Below, piece after piece: positions 16,905-24,850 of a DNA stretch of 64,000 bases. Numbering within the stretch: position 1 is the first letter of the stretch; each line of letters opens with the position of its first letter. Source of the stretch: Acuticoccus sp. MNP-M23 (GTDB taxonomy: Bacteria; Pseudomonadota; Alphaproteobacteria; Rhizobiales; Amorphaceae); contig NZ_CP133480.1 of the NCBI RefSeq assembly GCF_031195445.1, positions 682,001 through 746,000 on the forward strand, written 5' to 3'. The position numbers were made by a program, and so were the translations under genes. The notes under the pieces were generated by a model that searched no databases, was not told the origin of the DNA, and saw only the letters and a program-made list of their open reading frames with translations.

Positions 16905-17261
16905 TTATCTTTCTTTCCTGTCAGCCGCTTTTCGCCGCCCACGCCGCTTCGCACTGGACGATAGGAACACCACGTCCTTTGGCTCGATCCGCGACTCCAG
17001 CGCGTCGATATAAAAGTCGTTTGCAATAAACCACAGGTCCGCAGCCAGCTCTACTTTGCCGACCGTAAGCTCTTCAAGGCCCCGCTTCGCCGTTCTTCTT
17101 GCTTCGCGCCATGCCAAACGGCCAGTGTGCAGGTCGTCGAGAGCGCGACGCTCATCGGCGTTCCCCTCTCCCCACCAAGCCGGCCCCTTGACATTGTCAG
17201 CACCTTGCGTGCGAACGAGAAGGCGTTTCAGGCGCCGTTCTGTCTCCTCCGCGTCCATCAT
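16905..17261 (-). CDS. Unknown protein coupled to the integrase
   Basis: A 118-residue, highly charged helical protein whose ATG overlaps the integrase stop in an ATGA. Its N-terminus is acidic (MMDAEETERRLKRLL) and its C-terminus strongly basic (SSAKRRGRRKAADRKER). No family was recognised. Its coupling to the integrase suggests a role in recombination or its control. Confidence 0.6.
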   Translation of the reverse strand: MMDAEETERRLKRLLVRTQGADNVKGPAWWGEGNADERRALDDLHTGRLAWREARRTAKRGLEELTVGKVELAADLWFIANDFYIDALESRIEPKDVVFLSSSAKRRGRRKAADRKER

Positions 17262-18544
17262 GCTCGTGCAGCCATCTGCACGACGTTCGCCGCATCTTCC
17301 TCGCCGTGAAGGAAAGAGCCCCAGCTCGCCATCATCGCACGCCGCTTCTCCAACATGTCCCCGCGCCGATAGGCTCGCTCCACTTCTGAACCGACTGTGT
17401 GCGCGAGCGCGATCTCGGCCATTTCATAGGGCCATTGAGTCCGCTCGGCGGCCCAATCGCGGAACGTACTCCGCAGCCCGTGCGGAACGGCCGGTCGTCC
17501 TGATCGGCGATCCAGATAGCCCCCTTCCCGCGCGGTGTTTACGCGCCGCATGCACGCCGACAGCGCCATGTCCGACAGCATCCCGCCCCGCGCCGCCGGG
17601 AACACGAAGTCGCTGCCCTCCATCCGCGCCAATCCCTCCAGAAGCGATATCGCATCGTCGGTGAGCGGGACGCGATGTTCGACACGGGCCTTCATCCTCA
17701 CCGCCGGCACGACCCACAACCGCGCGGCAAGGTCGATCTCTGCCCACACCGCGCCACGAACCTCGCCGGAGCGCGCCGCTGTCACCGCCATGAACTCCAA
17801 CGCGCGCGTGGCGCTCCCGTTGCGAGCGCGCACATCCACGAACCAGTCCGCAGCCTCGTCGAGCTTAAGCGCCGGGTGATGCTCTACCGTCTGCACCTTC
17901 GAGGGCTTCGGAAGGATAGCATCTAGATTGCCGCGCCACCGCGCAGGATTGTCGCCGGTGCGATGCCCGTTGACGGTCGCCCAGGCCAGCACCGCTTCCA
18001 CTCGCCCGCGTAGCCGTGATGCCGTCTCGTTTTTCTCAACCCAGATAGGGGCGAGGATACGTTGCACGTCGGAAACGCCAATATCCGACACCAGCATGTC
18101 ACCCACGGCCGGGACCGCGTAGGCATCCAGCGTGGACCGCCACTGCTTGCGGTGCTTGTCGCTGCGGAACTCAGCGAGCTTGTTTTTAAGATACCGTTCC
18201 ATCGCGTCGCTGAAGGTCATGCCCCGCTTTCGGGCCGCTACCAACGCCGCCGCCGTCGCCTTCCGATGCTCCACCGGATCGACACCCTGCCGGATCAGCT
18301 CGCGGGCTTCTCGTGCGCGATCACGCGCGCCGGCCAACGGCACGTCGGGATAACCGCCGAGGCCGATATGGCGCCGCTTGCCGGCCACCAGACACCGCAG
18401 CAACCAGGACCGCGCCCCGGTCGGCGTCACTTGCAAAATGAGCCCGTCGACGCCACCAACGGCGAATGTTGCGTTGAGGCCGTGTCCGGGATGCCGAAGA
18501 CGCTTCACGTCAAGCGCCGATAGCTCCCGCGCCTTCTTCGGCAT
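17258..18544 (-). CDS. int: Tyrosine integrase, P4 type
   Basis: A 428-residue integrase with the N-terminal DUF4102 arm-binding domain (GVDGLILQVTPTGARSWLLRCLVAGKRRHIGLGGYPDVPLAGARDRA), a core-binding SAM-like domain (~105-205), and the catalytic domain with the first Arg in TAARSGEVRG, HGLRSTFRDW with the second Arg, the conserved LAHTVGSEVERAYRRGD holding His and the nucleophilic Tyr. It is transcribed inward, 178 bases from the right repeat. Integrases of this type use tRNA 3' ends, matching the repeats. Confidence 0.95.
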   Translation of the reverse strand: MPKKARELSALDVKRLRHPGHGLNATFAVGGVDGLILQVTPTGARSWLLRCLVAGKRRHIGLGGYPDVPLAGARDRAREARELIRQGVDPVEHRKATAAALVAARKRGMTFSDAMERYLKNKLAEFRSDKHRKQWRSTLDAYAVPAVGDMLVSDIGVSDVQRILAPIWVEKNETASRLRGRVEAVLAWATVNGHRTGDNPARWRGNLDAILPKPSKVQTVEHHPALKLDEAADWFVDVRARNGSATRALEFMAVTAARSGEVRGAVWAEIDLAARLWVVPAVRMKARVEHRVPLTDDAISLLEGLARMEGSDFVFPAARGGMLSDMALSACMRRVNTAREGGYLDRRSGRPAVPHGLRSTFRDWAAERTQWPYEMAEIALAHTVGSEVERAYRRGDMLEKRRAMMASWGSFLHGEEDAANVVQMAARA

Positions 18545-18722
18545 AGTTCGATTCCCGCTGCGTCCGCCATAGGCCGAAAATCAGCCTACCAATCTACCCG
18601 CCAACAGGTATGGCATTGGACGTTACAGGTTGCAACGGGACGCACCACGAAGGAAGCCAAACTCCCACAGGAACTGCCGATTTTGCGCTTGGATGACACA
18701 GCTTGAAACATGGCAATGGCTG

Positions 18723-18737
18723 CCTCCGGCTCCGCCA
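18723..18737 (+). repeat. attR core: duplicated tRNA-Ser 3' end
   Basis: The same 15 bases as 7649-7663, CCTCCGGCTCCGCCA, without the rest of a tRNA. It marks the right end of the integrated element, just upstream of the integrase gene. Confidence 0.88.
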
Positions 18738-19043
18738 CGCACCCCCTACACATTTCTCTGATTTGAACGCTGGGCATTAAGCCCGCGGAACAGGGCGCGT
18801 TTTCGTCCTGCTTCCGGCACGGGCCCGTCCTGTATCGGCGGTCTCAGCCCGGATTCAGGCGTCCGTTCAGGGCGGTCTCCTCCGGTCGGCAGGAAGGTGG
18901 AGTTTCGGCCACAAGGGCAAGAACAGGGAAATTTGCGGTGTATCGGCGGAAAACAGGCCGAATCCGGCGCACAAGGATGGTCTCGTGCGCGCGAAGGGAC
19001 GCAACTTCAATCGATTAGCGGCCACTGAAACCCGATTCCCTGT
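18738..19043. other. Non-coding stretch right of the satellite
   Basis: About 300 bases without a supported gene. Several short AACAGGG/ACAGG motifs recur here and in the adjacent 3' end of the recombinase gene; they may be remnants of the recombinase module's ends. Confidence 0.4.
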
Positions 19044-20795
19044 TTATGCGCGGAACAGGGTTCGAGAAGTGCATAACAGGTCGCATTGTTTCGCATTAAC
19101 AGGGGTCTCAATGAGCATAACAGGGCGTTTGGCCGGACAATCCATAGCCCGGCTGCTTCCGTTCTCTTCGATGCCACGGCCGCATCGGGCAGCGTTGTTT
19201 GCTGCCCTACGCGCGGCCCACAGCTGCTCCTGGTCTTGCCAACCGAGCGGAATATCGCTGGCGAGCAGTGCCGAAATGGTGAGGCCATGCGGTTGGCGTC
19301 CTTCAAGGATGGCGCGCTGCAGATCGGGCGCGAGGAAGGCGAGCCGAACAAGTCGGCGCCGGTAGGATGATTCCGGGGAGGCGTCCAACATAGGAAGCCC
19401 GCGCGCATCCCGGCGAAGCATTGCGTGGGCCTCGCGTAGCGCTGCGATCAGCTTCGGGTCTGGCCGCGCGACCCGTTTGCCACCGCCCGAGATCAAGGTC
19501 CGTCCGCCCCGGACGGCGATGCTGAACGGAATGATCAGGCGGCAGGCTGCTCGATTCGTCGGATCACGCTCGACCATCTCGTCGCCATCGATGTGGGCCC
19601 GGATTGTCGCCAGATGTTCAGCAGGCAACGTCAGCCGGATGGAGTCCCGATGGACGTCGACGCGACGAAGGAGGTCAAGCGGCTCGGCGCCAAGCCCATG
19701 GAGGAAGCGGCGCAGGATCTCGCTGAGCCGGCCCTCGAAGGAAGCGGCGGGAACACGGCCAACCACGCCATCTTCTGCATCGCCACTGCGCCGCCCCTGC
19801 TGCAACGGTGCGGACACGGTGTAGCGGTAGGTCTTGCCACGCGCGCCGCGTGAAGACGTCGGAGACATGGGCGCGCCAGCGGCATCAAAGATGCGGCCGA
19901 CGAGGGCTGCGGTCTGTGGATCGCTGTTGGCAGTCCCCATCCGTCTCGGATTTGCATCGAGCTGGCGCCGAACCGCCTCGAAAAGATCAGCACCCACGAT
20001 GGCCGGATGCTGGCCGGGATGGGCGTGGTCGCGGTGGAGGGTCATTCCCAGATATGTCCGGTTCCTGAGAAGGTGGAACAGCGCGCCCCGGCTGAACGGC
20101 TTGCCACCGAGCGTCCGCCCCTTCGCCGTCACGCGCGACTTGGACCTGATGCCGCCCTCATCCAGCCTGCGCTCCAGTTCATGCACTGAGCCGAGTTCGA
20201 GATAGGACGTGAAGATCGAGCGCACGGTCTCTGCCTCGGCAGCGTTGACCTCGAGCGCGCGTGATCCCGGGGCTGGCGTGTCGTCTCCGAGAGGCAGTGT
20301 GCCGCCCATCCACATCCCCTTGGCCTTGGAGGCGGCGATCTTGTCCCGGATGCGTTCGCCGGTGACTTCGCGCTCGAACTGGGCGAAAGAGAGAAGGACG
20401 TTGAGGGTCAGCCGGCCCATGCTGCTGGTGGTGTTGAACGCTTGGGTGACGGAAACGAAGCTGACGCCGTGGGCGTCGAAGATCTCGACCATGCGGGCAA
20501 AATCGGCGAGGGAGCGGGTCAGCCGATCGATCTTGTAGACGACAACGACGTCGATCTGGCCCGCGGCGATGTCCGCCAGAAGCCGCTTCAGCGCCGGGCG
20601 TTCCATTGTTGCACCGGAGATGCCGCCGTCGTCATAGCGGTCCGGCAAGGCCCGCCATCCCTCGCTGGCCTGACTCTTCACATAAGCGGCGCAGGCCTCC
20701 CGTTGCGCATCGAGGCTGTTGAAGGCCTGTTCGAGGCCTTCCTCTGAACTCTTGTGAGTGTAGAGGACGCAGCGCTTGATCGATGGCTTCGTCAT
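19044..20795 (-). CDS. Large serine recombinase with altered active-site Arg
   Basis: A 583-residue large serine recombinase: an N-terminal resolvase domain (residues 1-~150, with KSSEEGLEQAFNSLDAQREACAAYV, DDGGISGATMERPALKRLL, KIDRLTRSLADFARMVE), a recombinase domain (~165-280, PFSRGALFHLLRNRTYLGM) and a zinc-ribbon-like/coiled-coil end. ATG 20795 overlaps the DUF2924 stop (ATGA). In this family the start reads YTRKSSEEG; here it is YTHKSSEEG, replacing the Arg equivalent to resolvase Arg8 by His (codon CAC). The C-terminus is longer than usual and its last ~60 residues look like read-through sequence. Possibly inactive. Confidence 0.85.
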   Translation of the reverse strand: MTKPSIKRCVLYTHKSSEEGLEQAFNSLDAQREACAAYVKSQASEGWRALPDRYDDGGISGATMERPALKRLLADIAAGQIDVVVVYKIDRLTRSLADFARMVEIFDAHGVSFVSVTQAFNTTSSMGRLTLNVLLSFAQFEREVTGERIRDKIAASKAKGMWMGGTLPLGDDTPAPGSRALEVNAAEAETVRSIFTSYLELGSVHELERRLDEGGIRSKSRVTAKGRTLGGKPFSRGALFHLLRNRTYLGMTLHRDHAHPGQHPAIVGADLFEAVRRQLDANPRRMGTANSDPQTAALVGRIFDAAGAPMSPTSSRGARGKTYRYTVSAPLQQGRRSGDAEDGVVGRVPAASFEGRLSEILRRFLHGLGAEPLDLLRRVDVHRDSIRLTLPAEHLATIRAHIDGDEMVERDPTNRAACRLIIPFSIAVRGGRTLISGGGKRVARPDPKLIAALREAHAMLRRDARGLPMLDASPESSYRRRLVRLAFLAPDLQRAILEGRQPHGLTISALLASDIPLGWQDQEQLWAARRAANNAARCGRGIEENGSSRAMDCPAKRPVMLIETPVNAKQCDLLCTSRTLFRA

Positions 20796-21219
20796 GGCCG
20801 GCCAGTCCCGATATCCTGCTTCCGCAGACCAAAGAACCGCGGTCCGTTCCAGCGCGCGCCGGCGATTGCCGTCGCGACGGCGGAGAGGCTGGGAAAGAGT
20901 TCGCCGCGCCACCGAAAGCCTTTTGCTTCGACAACGACCTCGATGAGCTCACCCTTCCAGTTTCGTCGCATGACCGCGCCGAGGCCGAGGTCCAAGCCCT
21001 CGGCCTGAATACGGCCAGTGGCGGCCAATCGACGCTTTAATCCCGTTCGAGCCCACCAAGCGCCTCGGCCTGAAGGCGCCATGCGAGCATGAGCCGCATC
21101 AGCTCCGCAGAGCGCAGCTTTGGAGGCGTGCCCCAGCGCGTGCGCCATTTTACGCGCAGCCTGTTGAGATCGGAATGACGGATCGCATCCACGTTGGTTG
21201 CAAGCACGTTGTCACTCAT
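20792..21219 (-). pseudogene. DUF2924 gene, frameshifted
   Basis: DUF2924 proteins accompany serine recombinases of this type. The N-terminal part (from ATG 21217-21219: HSDLNRLRVKWRTRWG..., MRLMLAWRLQAEALGGL) runs into a stop near 21037, while the rest (TGLKRRLAATGR, MRRNWKGELIEVVVEAKGFRWRGELFPSLSAVATAI, ARWNGPRFFGL) continues in another frame. A frameshift near 21045-21060 separates them. It overlaps both neighbours with ATGA, showing the old operon DUF3489-DUF2924-recombinase. Confidence 0.8.
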
Positions 21220-21545
21220 GCCGTGTCTCCGATGCGATAACGGCGGACGCCGTCCGCCTTCTCCGAGGTAACGGTCAAGCCCTTCTTCTAGAGCGCGCCA
21301 CGAACCGAATGGGTCTGCCAGCCGGTCGCGGCGGTCATCTCGGCGAGGGTCGACCCCTCGGGTCAGGAAAGCAACTCCGTCAAGACAGCGAGCTTCATGG
21401 GCTTCAATGCGGCCGGCGCGGACGGGCCGGCCGTGCTTCCGGACTGAGGAGTCGCCGTTCGAGATAACGCCCTTGAAGGCTTTACCTCGTGCTCCGCCCT
21501 GGCGTCGGCGGCACCCCTGACATTCGATTTCTTCGTGGGGGTCAT
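21216..21545 (-). pseudogene. DUF3489 gene with two nonsense codons
   Basis: Starting at ATG 21545 (MTPTKKSN), the reading frame shows the DUF3489 pattern KLAVLTELLS-stop-PEGSTLAEMTAATGWQTHSVRGAL-stop-KKGLTVTSEKADGVRRYRI. Both stops are in the same frame and interrupt well-conserved segments (a TGA at 21363-21365 and a TAG near 21290). The end overlaps the DUF2924 start. These small proteins are the first gene of the recombinase operon in many Alphaproteobacteria. Confidence 0.8.
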
Positions 21546-21566
21546 AAGCGGCTCCCGGTTCCGCAG

Positions 21567-22741
21567 CGGATCAAACTCCGCCGCTACCGGCACATCCGGG
21601 CTTTGGGCTTCGCCAACCCGATCCTGATCGACGACGACAGCGTGATTATCGCCGGGGACGGACGGCTGATGGCCGCGAACGCAATCGGAATGACCGAAGT
21701 TCCGACCATCGCGCTGCGAGGTCTGGACGAGGCACGCAAACGCGCCCTGCGGCTCGCCGACAACAAGATCGCGCTGAATGCTGGCTGGGACATTGATCTT
21801 CTGCAAGCCGAGCTGGGCGAACTCTCAACGCTCGATGTCGACCTTGATCTGACACTGACCGGCTTTGCATCGGGCGAGATCGACGTGATCCTCGGCGGTT
21901 CCGAGGACCCCGACGATGAACTCGTTCCTGCCGTGCCAAAGACCCCGCGGACGAGGCCAGGAAATGTCTGGATCTTCGGCGAACACCGCGTTGGCTGCGG
22001 CGATGGGCGCGAACCTGAGTTCCTGCGCCGGGTAGTCGGAAAAGATGCGGCGGTCGACGCTGCCTTTCTCGATCCGCCCTAAAACGTGCCGATCAACGGC
22101 TTCGCCAACGCGAAGGGCCGTCATGCCGAATTCGCGATGGCGTCTGGCGAAACGACCGAAGCGGCGTTCTTCACCTTCCTTGCAGAAACTCTTGGCGCCG
22201 CCGCAGTCGTCTCGCGGGACGGTGCCGTTCACTTCGTTTGCATGGACTGGAGGCACACCGACCAGCTCTTGACCGTCGGCCGCTCCGTCTATGGTGATCT
22301 CCTGAACCTTTGCGTGTGGAACAAGTCCAACGCCGGGATGGGTTCACTTTATCGCTCGAAGCATGAGCTGATATTCGTTTGGCGGGTCGGTGCGCGGGGG
22401 CGCATTTCAATGCCGTAGAGCTCGGCAAGCACGGTCGCAATCGAACGAATGTCTGGGACTATGCGTCGGTCAACTCGATGAAGGGAAGCCGGCGCGAAGA
22501 CCTCGCGCTGCATCCAACCGTAAAACCGACGGCGTTGGTGGCGGATGCGATTCAGGACGTCACGAAACGTGGCGACCTCGTGCTTGATCTCTTCCTTGGA
22601 TCCGGGACGACGCTGATCGCGGCCGAGCGTACAGGGCGGCGGTTCCGGGGGGGGGGGGGAATTGCTCCTGGCTACGTCGATTTAGCGCTCGCACGCTGGT
22701 CAGCAATGACGGGTCTTGAGCCTGTTCTCGAAGAGGTGTGA
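21567..22741 (+). pseudogene. ParB-domain adenine DNA methyltransferase, broken
   Basis: The N-terminal ParB/Srx-like domain (IRALGFANPILIDDDSVIIAGDGRLMAANAIGM, ADNKIALNAGW) has lost its beginning. The methyltransferase motif that should read DPPYNVP has a TAA at 22080-22082 in place of Tyr. The frame then continues (NVPINGFANAKGRH, HFVCMDWRHTDQLL, NLCVWNKSNAGMGSLYRSKHELIFV), shifts near 22385-22405 and ends with NRTNVWDYASVNS, LHPTVKPTALVADAIQDV and the SAM motif LFLGSGTTLIAAERTG. A 13-G run replaces the segment before GYVDLAL. The upstream end overlaps the antisense DUF3489 remnant. At least three lesions make it non-functional. Confidence 0.85.
22647..22659 (+). repeat. Homopolymer of 13 G
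   Basis: Thirteen consecutive G lie inside the methyltransferase remnant, directly after the AAERTGRR motif. Length changes here would shift the reading frame. Confidence 0.9.
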
Positions 22742-23280
22742 GCGTGGTGGACGATGTCGCAGACGCTGTGGCGCCGCGCCGGGGTCGGTTCGAGAAAGGC
22801 AGAAGTGGAAATCCCGCGGGACGGCCGCGCCGGACTCGATCCAGTGAGCCCACTGCGTCGGCCTTCGATGTGATCGTGGCAAAAACGCTGACAGTTTCTC
22901 GGGATGGTGGTGAACACGAAATCTCGGTCGAAGAGGCGCTGCAGCACCGCACGTACAAGGCGGCTCTTGCCGGCGACCGCGCCGCGCAGCGCGAGATCCT
23001 CAAGATGATTGCCAAGAGAGAGGCCGCTCTTTCAAAGACCCGGGAGCGCTCCACGTCGAAGGTGGTCGTGAAGTAGGAGGCTCTTGATCCCCGCAACGTC
23101 GATGACGCGCTCTTACTCCTTGGGATCGCTTGCGAGGACCCGCGCGATCACAGAATGCGGTGCGAGGGCCGACACCTGCTACTCGAACAATGGGCGGTGC
23201 AGGCCGCACTCTCTCGTCGACGTGGTGGGGCCAGGCTTGAGGATCGGGACGTCGAGACAATCAAACGGTGCACGCGGGAT
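22738..23280 (+). pseudogene. DUF5681 gene split by a stop codon
   Basis: GTG 22738 overlaps the methyltransferase stop (GTGTGA). The first 112 residues show the DUF5681 signature GRFEKGRSGNPAGRPRRTR and VEEALQHRTYKAALAGDRAAQREILKMIAKRE. A TAG at 23074-23076 is followed in the same frame by the expected remainder (NVDDALLLLGIACEDPRD, HLLLEQWAVQAALSRRRGGARL, EIKRCTRDAETL-like). The gene is therefore a nonsense mutant whose product would lack about 60 residues. Function of the family is unknown; it recurs in phage-like regions. Confidence 0.7.
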
Positions 23281-23789
23281 GCGGAGACGTTGCGTTCGCC
23301 GCAGAGCGTCAAGCGATGGGGGCACGCGTTCAGGCAGGGCGAAAGAAGAGATTGGCTACGGTCGACCACCAAAGGCGACGCAATTCCAGAAGGGCCGCAG
23401 CCGAAACCCGCGGGGTCGTCCGAAAGGCTCACGGCGAGAGATCCCATATGATGGGAGTACTCGGGCAGACGGTCCTGATCCGCGAAGGAGGCGTCGAGCG
23501 ACGCGTCACCGCGGCGGAGGCCTTCCTGCTTCATCTGGTAAAAAAGGGACTTGACGGCGAGGGAGCGTCGGCACGGCAAGCGATGGCTGCAATCGAGGCG
23601 GCGCGCGACAAGCAATTGATCGACGAAACATCTCCTATCACGGTGATCATACGCTCCTTTGTTACGCTTGGAAGCGTCAGCGATGCGGGTGAGATATTGC
23701 GCATCAGCCGAAAGCGGGACCGCTTTCGTGAGACAGCGCACCTCGTTCTGGAACCCTGGATCGTTCAGGCCGCCCTCGACAGGTTTTGA
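23279..23789 (+). pseudogene. Second DUF5681 gene, frameshifted
   Basis: From ATG 23279 a frame reads SSDGGTRSGRAKEEIGYGRPPKATQFQKGRSRNPRGRPKGSRR, the DUF5681 N-terminus, then a shift near 23445 leads to GVLGQTVLIREGGVERRVTAAEAFLLHLVKKGLDGEGASARQAMAAIEAARDKQL and the end VLEPWIVQAALDRF. It is tandem with the first DUF5681 remnant, a common arrangement in this kind of element. Confidence 0.7.
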
Positions 23790-23970
23790 GATCGGCGGCT
23801 TACACTCGAGCAGCAGAAGATCGTCTTCAAGGCGACCCGCTCACCAGGAAAAGTAGACTGGCCCGCATGGTGGAACGTTCTGCCGTGACGGCAAAGCCGC
23901 CATCGAGCCGATAATGCACGTTCATCGAACCGGCCTTTCGAGGCTTCGCAAGTTCGACGGTTTTTGAGAA

Positions 23971-24363
23971 TTACCGTCCTTTCGCTTTTGATCCAAAGCG
24001 GTCTACCAGGCCCGCTGTCGTCACCGTCCGCTTTGCGCCCCTAACCAGACGTTCCAATACGCACTCGGCAAGTTCAGCCGTTGGCCTCAGCAGGCGACAG
24101 CGAGCTTTCAGAAACGAAGCCTCCAGCGTCTTCAGCCGCTGGGCTTCAGACACGCTCATCCCGCCGAACTTGGCCTTCCACGCGTAGATCGTCCCCTCGG
24201 ACACACCGTGCTTGCGGGCCAGCTCGCCCGCCTTTGCCCCGGCATCGTTCTCCCGCAGGATCCCGATTATCTGCTCTTCCGTGAATCTCGCTCGCTTCAT
24301 TCGTCCGTCCTTTCAAGGGTCGGACCCTAGCTCCAAGTGGAGGAATTTCTCAGGGGCAGGTCA
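23971..24363 (-). mobile_element. IS3-family fragment: end plus orfA remnant
   Basis: ATG 24300 starts an IS3 OrfA (MKRARFTEEQIIGILREND, AGELARKHGVSEGTIYAWKAKFGGMSVSEAQRLKTLE) that loses homology after ~65 residues and ends at 23971. The terminal sequence TGACCTGCCCCTGAG (reading inward from 24363) is an IS3-type inverted repeat. No OrfB or second end is present, so this is a truncated copy unrelated in sequence to the intact IS3 at 46145-47341. Confidence 0.75.
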
Positions 24364-24502
24364 AACTAAATATTGTATTTAACTTCTCAAGTATATCATA
24401 CACAGAAGATTATTGAGAGAGTTGCGTGCTCGGTCCTGCTTGATTGCAGTTTCGGCGCGCCGTAAGGTCACGTTCGGCGGTGGCCGCATGCGGGGTGGGC
24501 GG

Positions 24503-24850
24503 ATGGAGACCAACGTAGCGAACCCCGGCCCAGCGTGGTGGATTGCACCCGGCGAGACAGACACGTTCGCGTGGCTCGCGCTCGGATTTCTTGTCGCTAT
24601 TCTTTTCCTCGTAGTCTTCCTCTACGCAAAGTTTGACCAGTATACCGAGCATAGAGGCAAAAACACTCCGTTGAAGACCACCATCCCTACGATGCTGGTG
24701 ATCGGATTGGCCTACGAGCTTCTTCCACCGCTCGCGCACTTCAGCTACCTCCTGCCGCTCGCGCTGATCATCGCCGCTCTGGCCAGAGACATCATGCTGT
24801 GGTGGAGCCCGGAACATACCCAAGTCACTGAAGTGCCTGGTCGTGATTGA
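24503..24850 (+). CDS. Small inner-membrane protein paired with an HlyD-like protein
   Basis: A 115-residue protein with a membrane helix at about 20-40 (FAWLALGFLVAILFLVVFLYAKF) and one or two further hydrophobic stretches (~60-95). It ends PEHTQVTEVPGRD. Its last 8 bases overlap the membrane-fusion gene, so the two are almost surely co-translated. ATG 24503 is preferred (GGGTGGGCGG upstream). Short DUF3302-like partners of inner-membrane HlyD proteins have similar topology, but similarity is too weak to name it. Confidence 0.6.
   Translation: METNVANPGPAWWIAPGETDTFAWLALGFLVAILFLVVFLYAKFDQYTEHRGKNTPLKTTIPTMLVIGLAYELLPPLAHFSYLLPLALIIAALARDIMLWWSPEHTQVTEVPGRD

Larger units (their letters stand above)
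7649..18737. mobile_element. Tail-less capsid-encoding satellite-like element integrated in tRNA-Ser (cf-PICI-like)
   Basis: An 11.1-kb unit lies between exact 15-bp repeats of the tRNA-Ser 3' end. From the right end inward (minus strand) it encodes tyrosine integrase, a small unknown, AlpA-like regulator, a small unknown, primase-polymerase, a small unknown, large terminase, head adaptor, HNH nuclease, HK97-fold capsid, prohead protease, connector, portal and two zinc-finger proteins; hicAB lies on the plus strand at the left end. Genes overlap or abut with no decayed tail, tape-measure, lysis or baseplate remnants. That gene set matches capsid-forming phage-inducible chromosomal islands, which build their own small capsids and borrow tails from a helper phage. 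A deletion-derived prophage is the main alternative. Confidence 0.8.

Noticed and set aside
8617-18544. Gene transfer agent
   Set aside because: The element has an integrase, prim-pol and att sites and lacks tail genes, which GTAs have; a satellite fits better.
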